Assembly: GCF_025685425.1 (NCBI RefSeq)
Contig: NZ_JAGTAS010000057.1
Span: forward strand, 558,001 to 622,000
DNA from: Terriglobus albidus
GTDB taxonomy: Bacteria; Acidobacteriota; Terriglobia; Terriglobales; Acidobacteriaceae
Length of the DNA: 64,000 nucleotides
Direction of reading: 5' to 3'
Positions 8,775 through 17,096 of this stretch are shown here, piece after piece. Below the pieces are notes generated by a model, which saw nothing but the letters and a program-made list of their open reading frames with translations, made no database searches and was not told where the DNA came from. Numbering within the stretch: position 1 is the first letter of the stretch; every line of letters begins with the position of its first letter. A program made the translations under genes and the position numbers.

Positions 8775-9884
8775 CTACTTCGTGATTCGTTCCTCTCGGA
8801 CAGTAAGTTTCTGGATCAGGTCGGTCTTCACCTCAAAGCCCCGTCCCGGCGTTGTTGGCACCGTGATCTCACCAGTGCTGCTCACTTCGACTGCCGGCTC
8901 GATGATGTCCTCTGCCCAATAACGCTTCGAGGCGCTTACGTCACCGGGAAGCCGAAAGTTCTCCAGCGACGACAACGCGATGTTCTGCGCGCGCCCAATG
9001 CCAGTCTCGAGCATGCCGCCGCACCACACTGGAATTCCTCGTTCCGCGGCAACGTTGTGGACGGCAATCGCTTCGCTGAAACCGCCCACGCGTCCGACCT
9101 TGATGTTGATAATGCCGCAGCTTCCCATATCAATCGCCGCCAAGGCATCACGGCGGTTACGGATAGACTCGTCCAGGCAGATGCGCGTCTTCAGGCGCGC
9201 CTGCAGCTTGGAGTGGAAGTAGAAATCGTCATACCAGAGCGGCTGCTCGATCATGAGCAGGTTGAAACGGTCCCATGAGGCAATATGATCGGAGTCTTTC
9301 ACCCGGTAGGCCGAGTTCGCATCGCAGCTCAGCAGTATCTCCGGCCAGCGCTTGCGGACCATCTCGAAGATCTCTACGTCCCAGCCCGGCTTACACTTCA
9401 GCTTGATGCGCTGATAGCCAGCGGCGAGCTCCGTCTCGATCTTTTCTATCAGCTTCTCAGGCGAGGGCTGAATCCCGATGGAGACACCACAGGGAATCTT
9501 CTCGCGCACGCCGCCAAGCAATTGCGCGAGAGGAACCTTCCTCAGAACCGATTCCAGCTCCCACACAGCGTTTTCCAGAGACGCTTTCGCCATGCGGTGT
9601 CCGCGAACCTGCTTCAACAGGTCGGGTACTTTGCCGCCGTTTTCGATCTCCACGCCTACCAGGCGCGGCGCCAGCTCAGTCTTCGCGATGATCCAGGCGG
9701 TGTCGATCATCTCGTCGGAAAAGTAAGGATGCTCTCCGGCTACGCATTCCCCCCAGGCCGTCGTTCCCTCGGCCTGCAGTTCGACGAGCATGATGCGCCG
9801 CATCGTGGTCAGCCCGAAGCTGGTTTCAAATGGGTGAGCCAGGGGCATCTGGATCTCGCGCAACACTATCGCATCAATCTTCAT
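8775..9884 (-). CDS. menC: o-Succinylbenzoate synthase (enolase superfamily)
   Basis: 369 residues. MenC dehydrates SHCHC to o-succinylbenzoate in menaquinone synthesis. Enolase-superfamily barrel residues are visible: catalytic KxK in RIKLKCKPGW, metal ligands in LSCDANSAY, MIEQPL and CLDESIRNR, and the second catalytic Lys in INIKVGRVGGF. The N-terminal HPFETSFG and WGECVAGEHPYFS match the type 2 MenC/N-acylamino acid racemase group, so racemase activity is an alternative. It is the last gene of a mazG-GNAT-menC minus-strand operon, 17 nt after the GNAT gene. Confidence 0.92.
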   Translation of the reverse strand: MKIDAIVLREIQMPLAHPFETSFGLTTMRRIMLVELQAEGTTAWGECVAGEHPYFSDEMIDTAWIIAKTELAPRLVGVEIENGGKVPDLLKQVRGHRMAKASLENAVWELESVLRKVPLAQLLGGVREKIPCGVSIGIQPSPEKLIEKIETELAAGYQRIKLKCKPGWDVEIFEMVRKRWPEILLSCDANSAYRVKDSDHIASWDRFNLLMIEQPLWYDDFYFHSKLQARLKTRICLDESIRNRRDALAAIDMGSCGIINIKVGRVGGFSEAIAVHNVAAERGIPVWCGGMLETGIGRAQNIALSSLENFRLPGDVSASKRYWAEDIIEPAVEVSSTGEITVPTTPGRGFEVKTDLIQKLTVREERITK

Positions 9885-9901
9885 TCGTCTCTCGTTTCTT
9901 T

Positions 9902-10657
9902 CTAAACCAACAGATTTTCATCCCAGCGGCCCAGCAAGAATCTACCGGTCCCATCCGCATCACGCTCATAGCCGATCACCGAGAGCCCCTCCGCAAACGC
10001 CGCTTCCAGCGCCTTGCGATTCACGGTCTGCACGGCGGCTGCCTTATCGCGGTTCCCTTCATTTGCCTTCCACTCATAGATCGCGGCAGGCACCTCCACG
10101 GTGCGTTCTATCTCCATCCGAGGCTTCTCGCCTGCGAGGACTGTCTTGACGCGATCGCTCTTGAGCCACCATTCGGCGTACAACCGATCGGTGGGAAGAC
10201 CTCCCTGCAACGGTGAGGTAGAGGAGCCGTAGAAGTCTGCCTTATATCGTCTGGAGATGGCGCCGAGCTTCGTAATGTTGAGGTAGGCATTTTTGATCTC
10301 CAGCGGATCGTAGGTCCACTCCATCAGATCAAAGCCTTTGGCGAGCGCACCATCGCGCTGAGCGAGCTTGAGACGGCGTCCGACGCCACCGTTGCGGTAC
10401 TCAGGCAGAACGGCCAGCATATGCGAATGCAGATAACTGTGTCCGTTGCGGAAGCCAGGCAGGCCCATCGCGAAGCCGATCATGCGGTCGCCATCATAAG
10501 CACCGAGCACCTGCCCTCCAATGCGATACGCGACGAGGAAGACACGTCGAGGGATCAGGTCCTGCTGCGAATAGTTCCATACAGCCAATTGCAGATCAAC
10601 ACACTGGTCGAACTCATCGAGTTCCGACAGATCCCGGATCACAATCTCCGTACTCAA
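9902..10657 (-). CDS. GNAT-superfamily acyltransferase (COG3375-like)
   Basis: About 251 residues if translation starts at the TTG at 10657, which overlaps the mazG stop as TTGA and has GGAGG/AGAAGG just upstream; a GTG at 10678 would add 7 residues. GNAT motif A appears as MLAVLPEYRNGGVGRRLKL, followed by WTYDPLEIKNAYLNITKLG, a segment typical of the large predicted GNAT group with an extra C-terminal half. Substrate unknown. Overlap with mazG implies translational coupling. Confidence 0.85.
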   Translation of the reverse strand: MSTEIVIRDLSELDEFDQCVDLQLAVWNYSQQDLIPRRVFLVAYRIGGQVLGAYDGDRMIGFAMGLPGFRNGHSYLHSHMLAVLPEYRNGGVGRRLKLAQRDGALAKGFDLMEWTYDPLEIKNAYLNITKLGAISRRYKADFYGSSTSPLQGGLPTDRLYAEWWLKSDRVKTVLAGEKPRMEIERTVEVPAAIYEWKANEGNRDKAAAVQTVNRKALEAAFAEGLSVIGYERDADGTGRFLLGRWDENLLV

Positions 10658-11448
10658 GCCTTCTTTGCCTCCGTCCACAGCTCTTCGAGCCGGGTTGAGG
10701 AGAGACCCTCCAGGGAGCCTCCCGCGGACTGTTCCATCGCAGCAAACCGCGCACGGAACTTTGTATTTGCCAGACGCAGCGCCTGCTCGGCATCTACCTT
10801 CAAATGCCGCGCAAGATTGACTGCTGTGAACATCAGATCGCCAAATTCTTCCTCTACCTTCGCACGATCTCCTGCGGCCACCTCTGCGGCGAGTTCTCGC
10901 GATTCCTCTTCGATCTTGGCGACAAGCCCCTGAACATCCGGCCAGTCAAAGCCGACCTTGGCGGCCTTCGAGCCCAGCTTCGCCGCTTCGACGACAGCCG
11001 GCATGCTGCGAGGCACCTCACCCAGCAGACCGCCTTCACGTGCCTTTCCGGCCTTCTCTTCCTTCTTGATGGCCTCCCAATTGCGAAGGACAGTATCGGC
11101 ATCCTCTGCCGTAACCTCACCGAAGATGTGCGGGTGACGCCGGACAAGCTTGGAGTTCAGTCCATCCACAACCTCGGTAATGGAGAAGTAGCCTGCCTCT
11201 TCGGCCATCTGGGCGTAGAAGAGCACCTGCAACAGGAGATCGCCGAGCTCATCTTTGAGCTCCGGCCAGGCGCGGCGCTCGATAGCATCGAAGACCTCGT
11301 AGGTCTCCTCCAGCGTGTGCCGCTTGATCGTGTCGAAGGTCTGCTCACGGTCCCAGGGACAGCCATCCGGGGCTCGCAGCCGCGCCATGATACCCACCGC
11401 CTCAGCGAACCGTTCTGCCGCCAGGTCTGGGGTCTTCTTCGAATCCAT
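10654..11448 (-). CDS. mazG: Nucleoside triphosphate pyrophosphohydrolase MazG
   Basis: 264 residues with two MazG repeats. The first has CPWDREQTFDTIKRHTLEETYE and ELGDLLLQVLFYAQMAEE; the second EEESRELAAEV and EEEFGDLMFTAVNLARHL. The ExxE...ExxD metal-binding pattern is intact in both halves. MazG hydrolyses (d)NTPs and limits aberrant nucleotides or ppGpp. First gene of the operon with the GNAT and menC genes. Confidence 0.95.
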   Translation of the reverse strand: MDSKKTPDLAAERFAEAVGIMARLRAPDGCPWDREQTFDTIKRHTLEETYEVFDAIERRAWPELKDELGDLLLQVLFYAQMAEEAGYFSITEVVDGLNSKLVRRHPHIFGEVTAEDADTVLRNWEAIKKEEKAGKAREGGLLGEVPRSMPAVVEAAKLGSKAAKVGFDWPDVQGLVAKIEEESRELAAEVAAGDRAKVEEEFGDLMFTAVNLARHLKVDAEQALRLANTKFRARFAAMEQSAGGSLEGLSSTRLEELWTEAKKA

Positions 11449-11504
11449 GGCTTAAGCATAACGAACGATATGGCGCACGCCATCCAATTCCTGTCAGTCA
11501 AGGA

Positions 11505-11747
11505 TTGGATGACACGCGCCCGGGTCGTGCTACCATCAACCCCATCGTGTCCACACCGACCAAGACGCGCATTTCGCCCTGGGCTTCTCTCCTGCTTTTG
11601 CCCTACCTGGCGCTCTGCTTTCCGAGCCTCTACAACCGATTAACGCCGGAACTGATGGGCTTTCCATTCTTTTACTGGTACCAGTTGGCCTGGGTGATCA
11701 TCGCATCAGTCATCATGCTGTTCGTCTATAAGAAGCTGAAGTCCTGA
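11505..11747 (+). CDS. DUF3311-type small membrane protein
   Basis: 80 residues from ATG 11505, which has AAGGA 6 nt upstream; a GTG at 11547 would trim 14 residues. Two hydrophobic segments, SLLLLPYLALCFPSLYNR and YWYQLAWVIIASVIMLFVY, separated by the short ELMGFPFFY loop, match DUF3311. Members often sit next to a sodium:solute symporter; none follows here, the next 530 bases being repeat-rich non-coding DNA. Confidence 0.75.
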   Translation: MDDTRPGRATINPIVSTPTKTRISPWASLLLLPYLALCFPSLYNRLTPELMGFPFFYWYQLAWVIIASVIMLFVYKKLKS

Positions 11748-11880
11748 TTCGCACCCCATATACACGTGCTTTCCCGCACTGCTCGTGTCACCGCACTACA
11801 CGCAGCTTCGGGATGGAAACCAGTCGACGGTACAGGGGCCGTTGAAACCGAAAGCTATGCGGTTTCGAGTAGCAATGGAC

Positions 11881-11994
11881 TAGAGCATTTTCCTGTAGGT
11901 GTAGTGCAGGGCTTCCACATCCATGGGCGTTTTCCGCAATGAAAACGCCGCTACACGCCTTTTGCGGGATACCCAGCAACAGGGAAATGCTCTA
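11881..11994. mobile_element. MITE-like 114-bp palindromic element, copy A
   Basis: Terminal inverted repeats TAGAGCATTTTCCTGT and ACAGGGAAATGCTCTA bracket an inner hairpin GGGCGTTTTC/GAAAACGCC around CCGCAAT. The same architecture and most bases recur at 30190-30304 and 61206-61318. No coding capacity beyond a spurious frame. Looks like a small non-autonomous palindromic element of MITE/REPIN type; the mobilising enzyme is not in the window. Together with copy 2 of the hairpin family and the hairpins after ompA it fills most of the 530-bp gap between the DUF3311 and ompA-like genes. Confidence 0.85.
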
Positions 11995-12048
11995 GCTGGT
12001 CTTGCTCCTGCCCTCAGCATTCCAGCATTGAATGTTGTGGCTTTCCCG

Positions 12049-12079
12049 CCCACCCTAGCTCCGCGAGGGTGGGGCACCC
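12049..12079. repeat. Modular intergenic hairpin repeat, copy 2 (short)
   Basis: CCCACCCT (12049-12056) pairs with AGGGTGGG (12066-12073) and is followed by GCACCC, the same vocabulary as the copy at 8666. This is a minimal one-stem version. Confidence 0.8.
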
Positions 12080-12156
12080 GGCTGAGGTCGTTGCTTTCGC
12101 CTACGGCAGGGAAAATAAACCTTCCGCACACCAGCAAACGTTGAATTAAAGAAGCT

Positions 12157-12235
12157 GGCGGAGCCACATAGAGTGCTGGGCTCCGCCGCCTTTTGGGGGT
12201 GAGTCGTGAGACTGGCAGCACACCGGTCTCACGAC
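12157..12235 (-). terminator. Two consecutive hairpins downstream of the OmpA-like gene
   Basis: First stem met by transcription from the right: GTCGTGAGAC (12203-12212) with GTCTCACGAC (12226-12235), 10 bp. Second: GGCGGAGCC (12157-12165) with GGCTCCGCC (12179-12187), 9 bp. Neither has a strong T tract on the minus strand, so termination is inferred from position and stem strength. Confidence 0.5.
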
Positions 12236-12281
12236 TGGAGGGTGGGTACTTCACTTGCAGTGACTACTGAGGAAGAAAACT

Positions 12282-13034
12282 CTACTTGGTACCACTCGGA
12301 GCGGACGTGTCAGCCTCGTCCTTCATGTTCGACATCAGGCGAACAGCGACGCGACGGTTCTGCTTGCGACCGGCGGCCGTTTTGTTGGACGCAACTTCCT
12401 GATCCTTACCGATACCGATGAGATAGAACTTATGAGGAGCAACGTTGTACTTGGTCTGCAAATAATTTACGACCGCATCCGCGCGCCTCTGGCTGAGCTC
12501 GTAGTTGTACTGCGGATCGCCGGTGGAGTCAGTGCCTCCGGTGACCTCAAGAATGTAGTGACGGGCGCTGCCGAGCTTGGCGGCGAACGCATCAAGGTCC
12601 TTCTTATCGCTGGCAGTCAGGGTGGCTTTGTCGAAGCCGAACGTCACGGTCACATCTGCGACCGGCGTGTAGTGATCCAGATTGGCGACAACACCCGTGA
12701 GCGAGTCGACACGATTGTAGGCTTCCTGGGCGCTCTTACCAGCCGCATCTGCAGCCGTTCCGGCGACCATGGCATGCTGATCAGCAGTATCGGCAGCACC
12801 CTGGGCACGGGCGATACCGGCCTGGGCGCGCTGATCCGTATCGATGATTGTGCGATGGTCCTGTGCCGTCTTCGCATCCAGATCGTTCGTGTTCTGGATG
12901 ATCGGAGCAGTCTGCGATCGAACATAGTTCTTTGTAGAGCAACCGACCGTCAGGAAAAGAATGCCAGCCGCAGCCACCGTGGTAGCAATCGCGGCTCCAA
13001 GATTCTTGCGTGCAAGGCGGAAATCGTTCGTCAT
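12282..13034 (-). CDS. OmpA-family peptidoglycan-binding lipoprotein
   Basis: 250 residues. The N-terminus carries basic residues, a hydrophobic stretch and a lipobox-like LTVGC (Cys about residue 32), so it is probably outer-membrane anchored. A helical middle rich in Ala/Asp resembles an Lpp/coiled-coil spacer. The C-terminal 115 residues are an OmpA_C domain: VTFGFDKATLTASDKKDLD, TDSTGDPQYNYELSQRRADAV and KTAAGRKQNRRVAVRL, with the Asp/Arg pair that binds diaminopimelate. It links the outer membrane to peptidoglycan. Confidence 0.92.
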   Translation of the reverse strand: MTNDFRLARKNLGAAIATTVAAAGILFLTVGCSTKNYVRSQTAPIIQNTNDLDAKTAQDHRTIIDTDQRAQAGIARAQGAADTADQHAMVAGTAADAAGKSAQEAYNRVDSLTGVVANLDHYTPVADVTVTFGFDKATLTASDKKDLDAFAAKLGSARHYILEVTGGTDSTGDPQYNYELSQRRADAVVNYLQTKYNVAPHKFYLIGIGKDQEVASNKTAAGRKQNRRVAVRLMSNMKDEADTSAPSGTK

Positions 13035-13211
13035 GATGCCTCTCCTGTTGTTTGGCCCGGCAAACAGGCCCTCTGTTACGCCTTATTTAGATGCAAACTA
13101 CGCACCAAACTAGCCCTCTAATGTTTTCAATGACTTACGAGGTTTTCCGAGCCTTAATAGGGAAAAAATTTCCTACCACCTCTTCCAACGATGTCCGGCG
13201 GTGCGGCGGAG

Positions 13212-13240
13212 TAATCTAATAATTTGCGCCTGTACAGGCG
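13212..13240 (+). promoter_or_regulatory. Candidate uvrC promoter/operator
   Basis: A TAATCTAATAAT stretch (possible -10) is followed immediately by the 14-bp perfect palindrome CGCCTGTACAGGCG (13227-13240), ending 9 nt before the uvrC ATG. A palindrome at the transcription start of a DNA-repair gene could be an operator or a leader hairpin. No match to a known acidobacterial SOS box is claimed. Confidence 0.35.
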
Positions 13241-13249
13241 TCTCCTCCG

Positions 13250-15202
13250 ATGGATCTTCTGGCAAAAATCCGGACACTGCCGACGAAACCAGGCTGCTAC
13301 CTCTACAAGAACGCTGAGGGCGAGGTCATCTATGTCGGTAAAGCGAAGAATCTGCGGGCGCGGGTCCGCAGTTACTTCCTCGCCGCCAGCCAGGCAAACG
13401 CCAAGACCGGCTCCCTGATGCGGGAGGCGGTCGACATTGATTACATCCAGGTCGCCAATGAGCACGAAGCTCTGGCGCTGGAAAACAACCTGATCAAACA
13501 GCGGAAGCCTCGGTTCAACATCCTGCTGCGCGATGACAAGACCTACCCATATATCAAGCTGACGCTGGGAGATCGCTATCCGAAGGTCTTCGTCACGCGG
13601 CGGTTGAAGAAGGATGGGTCAGCTTACTTCGGGCCATACTTTCCCGGCAACCTGGCATATCGCCTGGTGGATCTGATCCATCGCAGCTTCCTGATTCCTT
13701 CATGCAAGGTGGATCTCTCCCGTTATCACTCACGCGCCTGCCTGCAGTACTACATCAAGCGCTGCCTGGGACCGTGCGTGGAAGGCTTCACGACTCCGGA
13801 GGCGTATCGCGAGGCAGTGCGTGACGTGCAGCTCTTCCTCGATGGAAAAGAGAGCGAACTGGAAGGGCGCCTGCGCGAGCGCATGGCAGAAGCGGCTGCC
13901 GCGGAGCAGTACGAACTTGCCGCGCGAATGCGTGACCAACTCATCACCGTGCAGCAGTTGCAGGAAAAGCAGCGTATTGCCAGTACGGAAAATGAGGATG
14001 CGGACGTCTTCGGCTTCCACTTCGAAAAAGAGATGCTGGCAGTCAATCTCTTCCATATGCGATCCGGCAAGATCGTGGATAAACGCGACTTCTTCTGGGA
14101 AGACCTGCCCGACTTCAGCTTTCTGACGGAAGATCCGGAGGAGAGTGATGAGATGGAAGACATTGAGGCTCTCGGTCCCGATGGTGTTCCGGAGGCGGCA
14201 GCAGAGGCCGCGATCGAACGGCCGGCATTCTCTCCGTCAGCCTTCTTCTCTGCTCTGTTGAAGCAGATGTATCTCGATCAACCGTATGTACCCAAACATA
14301 TCTATGTCCCGGTCGACTTTCCAGACCGCGTGGCGCTGGCTTCCCTGCTCTCAGAGCGAACGGGACACAAGATTGAGCTGGCCGCGCCGCAACGCGGTGA
14401 CAAACGCTCCCTTGTAGACCTGGTTTGCCAGAATGCCAAGCAGGCCTATGATCAACGGTTCCGCACGCTGCAGCCGACCAACAAGGCCATTGCAGAAGCG
14501 TTGCAGGATGCGCTGAGCCTTGAGGAACCACCGCGTCGCATCGAGTGCTTCGACATCTCCCATATCCAGGGAGCGGAGACGGTTGCCAGCATGGTGGTGT
14601 GGGAAGACGGCGCGATGAAGAAGTCAGACTACCGCAAGTTCAAGGTGAAGACCGTGACGGGTGTCGACGACTTCGCCTCCATGCGTGAGATTGTGCATCG
14701 CCGCTACTCCCGCCTGCTGGAAGAGAAGAAAGAGCTGCCGTCACTGATTCTGATCGACGGCGGTCTGGGACAGCTCCATGCAGCCTATACCGCGCTGGAA
14801 CAGCTTGGCCTTACGTTGCAGCCGCTAGCTTCCATCGCCAAGCGCGAGGAGATCGTCTACGTCTACGGTCAGGAAGATGAGCCTGTAGTGCTGGACCGGC
14901 GTTCTCCGGTACTGCATCTGATCCAGAAGATCCGCGATGAATCGCACCGGTTTGCGATTACCTATCACCGCAAGCGCCGCGAGATGCGTGACCGCGATTC
15001 GGAGCTACTGGCAATCCCGGGGGTCGGTCCACGAACGCGGCAACGACTGCTCGAACACTTCGGATCGTTGCGCGGCATCAAGCAGGCGGGACCGGATGCC
15101 CTATCGGCGGTGGTGAGTCCAGCAACCGCAGAGAAGATTCGGAATTACTTCCAGGCTGAAAATGAGGCGGCTGTGGATACGGCACTGCGGGTGATTCAGT
15201 AA
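13250..15202 (+). CDS. uvrC: Excinuclease ABC subunit C
   Basis: 650 residues. UvrC makes both incisions in nucleotide excision repair. In order: GIY-YIG 3'-nuclease domain (GCYLYKNAEGEVIYVGKAKN, residues 15-34), the cysteine-containing region (SRACLQYYIKRCLGPC), a UVR domain that binds UvrB (about residues 205-240), the UvrC/RNase H-like 5'-nuclease domain (IECFDISHIQGAETVASMVV; LILIDGGLGQL) and tandem helix-hairpin-helix motifs (LLAIPGVGPRTRQRLLEHFG). Acidic insert around residues 295-330. Complete. Confidence 0.98.
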   Translation: MDLLAKIRTLPTKPGCYLYKNAEGEVIYVGKAKNLRARVRSYFLAASQANAKTGSLMREAVDIDYIQVANEHEALALENNLIKQRKPRFNILLRDDKTYPYIKLTLGDRYPKVFVTRRLKKDGSAYFGPYFPGNLAYRLVDLIHRSFLIPSCKVDLSRYHSRACLQYYIKRCLGPCVEGFTTPEAYREAVRDVQLFLDGKESELEGRLRERMAEAAAAEQYELAARMRDQLITVQQLQEKQRIASTENEDADVFGFHFEKEMLAVNLFHMRSGKIVDKRDFFWEDLPDFSFLTEDPEESDEMEDIEALGPDGVPEAAAEAAIERPAFSPSAFFSALLKQMYLDQPYVPKHIYVPVDFPDRVALASLLSERTGHKIELAAPQRGDKRSLVDLVCQNAKQAYDQRFRTLQPTNKAIAEALQDALSLEEPPRRIECFDISHIQGAETVASMVVWEDGAMKKSDYRKFKVKTVTGVDDFASMREIVHRRYSRLLEEKKELPSLILIDGGLGQLHAAYTALEQLGLTLQPLASIAKREEIVYVYGQEDEPVVLDRRSPVLHLIQKIRDESHRFAITYHRKRREMRDRDSELLAIPGVGPRTRQRLLEHFGSLRGIKQAGPDALSAVVSPATAEKIRNYFQAENEAAVDTALRVIQ

Positions 15203-15255
15203 AACGGCTTCTCACGGCTGAGGCGCTGAGGCGCCCAAATCGATATCCTTAGAGT

Positions 15256-16068
15256 GTGAGTACTGCCGCTGAGCTTCATGCCGAATCGATCTCTTTTCAG
15301 GATCACTCCGAGGACTCCGGCCCTTTCGACATCGTGGGCGATGTCCACGGATGTATCGATGAGCTGCGGGAGTTGCTGGAGACGCTTGGATATCAGGTGG
15401 GTGATGATCTCTCCATTACGTCCCCGGACAAGCGCAGGCTGATCTTTGTCGGCGACCTCGCGGATCGCGGACCGGGAATCCCGGAGGTCTTTCGCCTGGT
15501 ATCCACAGCCATGGCGCAGGATAAGGCATTCTCTGTCGCCGGAAACCACGACGTGCGGCTCGCGACGGCGCTGTGCGGCAAGACACTGCCTCTTACTTAT
15601 GGATTGGCCGATTCGCTGGAACAGTTCGGGCGGCAGTCGCCGGAGTTCACAAAGCAGATGGCGATCTTCATCAAGCGTCTACCGGGGCATCTGATCTTCG
15701 ACCATGCCAGGCTTCTGGTCGCTCACGCGGGCCTGAAGGAATCCATGCATCGCGCTGCGACTATCCAGGCGCGGGAGCTGGCAATTCATGGAGAGAAGAC
15801 CGGAGTCCGCGACCAGTGGGGCGAGATCAGATATCCGTGGGCGGCGGAGTACAAAGGGAACCCTCTGATCGTCTTCGGGCATACTCCGGTGGAGAGTCCG
15901 GTGATCCTGAACAACACGATCAACATCGATACAGGGTGTGTCTTCGGTGGCAGGTTGACGGCACTGCGTTATCCGGAGTGTGAGTTTGTCTCGGTTCCGG
16001 CAAAGCGTAAGTACTACGAACCGACGCGACCGTTTCTTCCGGATGATCCTCGGTTGCACATCGCTTAG
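15256..16068 (+). CDS. Calcineurin-like metallophosphoesterase (PrpE/PP-like)
   Basis: 270 residues from a GTG start. All metal-site motifs of serine/threonine-phosphatase-like phosphoesterases are present: DIVGDVHGCIDEL, FVGDLADRGPG, SVAGNHDVRL, LLVAHAGL and IVFGHTPVE. Length and order resemble PrpE (Ap4A hydrolase) and the phosphatase module of bacterial Pnkp. Located 53 nt after uvrC on the same strand; a repair or nucleotide role is possible but not shown. Confidence 0.88.
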   Translation: MSTAAELHAESISFQDHSEDSGPFDIVGDVHGCIDELRELLETLGYQVGDDLSITSPDKRRLIFVGDLADRGPGIPEVFRLVSTAMAQDKAFSVAGNHDVRLATALCGKTLPLTYGLADSLEQFGRQSPEFTKQMAIFIKRLPGHLIFDHARLLVAHAGLKESMHRAATIQARELAIHGEKTGVRDQWGEIRYPWAAEYKGNPLIVFGHTPVESPVILNNTINIDTGCVFGGRLTALRYPECEFVSVPAKRKYYEPTRPFLPDDPRLHIA

Positions 16069-16082
16069 CCAGCCCATTCACT

Positions 16083-16190
16083 GGTTGCCCCATCCATTGC
16101 GTAGCAATGGGTGGGATTTTCAGGGACAAGGCGGATTCGAGCTTCGCTCGAATGTTCCCACTCACGCTGCGCGTGAATGGGGCACCCAGT
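16083..16190. repeat. Modular intergenic hairpin repeat, copy 3
   Basis: Three short stems in a row, each around a GC-rich turn: CCATTGCGTAGCAATGG, TTCGAGCTTCGCTCGAA and TCACGCTGCGCGTGA, bounded by TGCCCCA and GGGGCACCC. It fills the convergent gap between the phosphoesterase and the GDSL hydrolase. Confidence 0.85.
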
Positions 16191-16231
16191 GAGTTGGCGC
16201 ATCGACTGGCGCACCAACATTCAATTGCAGC

Positions 16232-17071
16232 TTAGTAGGCCGCGACCTTCTTCGCCTCATCCGCCAGCATGCCTCCGGCTATCTCGTGGGCTCGCGTTGA
16301 TGGATGCCCTTCATGGTAGAAGAAGTACTTCTCCGGAGTAGGGCACGGTGTAGGGTCTTCGTCACGGAGCACGCGGCCGGCACAGCGATCTGTCGTATTC
16401 GTAATACCGTACTTCGCAGGGTTTGTAATTACCTCGTCGAGAAATGCGCCCCAGTTACTGGTAGCGATCTCGATGTCGGCATGACGGTGCTTCATCTCCT
16501 CCGGAATACCGCGCAGTGCCGGGTTAACGCGAATTCCCTGCTGCGCGAACTGCGGAATCTTCTCTGGAAGAATAGCTACCATGAAACGACGTGCGCCCAG
16601 ACCATAGAGCGTTTCGATCTCCTCCTCGATGTCCTTTGCGCTCGTTTCGATGGGCAGAGCCCTATCATTCAAGCCGCCGGCGAAGAAGAACATCGTCCGC
16701 TTCGGATCGAAGCTTACGAGACCAGCCTGCATCAACTCGCGGAACTGCCCGACCTGGAGTTGCATGCCATACCCGAGAATCTCGCCGTGTTTGTTGATAC
16801 GTCCGAGCCCGTCATCAGTACGGGCTCCGCTGACGGCGAAGTTCACGCTGGCCCCGGCCCATGATTTCAGCGGTGTGACCAGATCGATGCCAAGATCTTT
16901 GGCCATATACCAGACGGCGGTGGGACCATTGCCATCGATGTAGCCCGCTCCGGTATCGGAGTAGCTATCACCGAAGACAAAGAGCTGGTCGTATGGGCGT
17001 GACGGCTTCTGTGCCTGAACTGCAATCGCGCCAAGACAGAGGACAAGAGCAAGCTTCCGGAGTGCATGCAT
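16232..17071 (-). CDS. Secreted SGNH/GDSL hydrolase
   Basis: 279 residues with a signal peptide (LALVLCLGAIAVQAQ). Block I FVFGDSYSDTGAGY holds the nucleophilic Ser, block II Gly lies in NFAVSGARTDDG, block III is FFAGGLNDRA with the conserved Asn, and block V ends in GHPSTRAHEIAGGM with the catalytic His. These match thermolabile-hemolysin/phospholipase-like GDSL esterases. Probably periplasmic or secreted, acting on acyl esters. It follows the metallopeptidase gene by 25 nt. Confidence 0.9.
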   Translation of the reverse strand: MHALRKLALVLCLGAIAVQAQKPSRPYDQLFVFGDSYSDTGAGYIDGNGPTAVWYMAKDLGIDLVTPLKSWAGASVNFAVSGARTDDGLGRINKHGEILGYGMQLQVGQFRELMQAGLVSFDPKRTMFFFAGGLNDRALPIETSAKDIEEEIETLYGLGARRFMVAILPEKIPQFAQQGIRVNPALRGIPEEMKHRHADIEIATSNWGAFLDEVITNPAKYGITNTTDRCAGRVLRDEDPTPCPTPEKYFFYHEGHPSTRAHEIAGGMLADEAKKVAAY

Positions 17072-17096
17072 GCCGCCATGCTACGACAGCAGCGTG

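Noticed and set aside
8700-9278. Plus-strand frame overlapping menC
   Set aside because: Antisense to the MenC barrel with intact catalytic motifs.
12049-12079. CRISPR-like repeat
   Set aside because: Repeats are palindromic, scattered and unspaced; no cas genes in the window.
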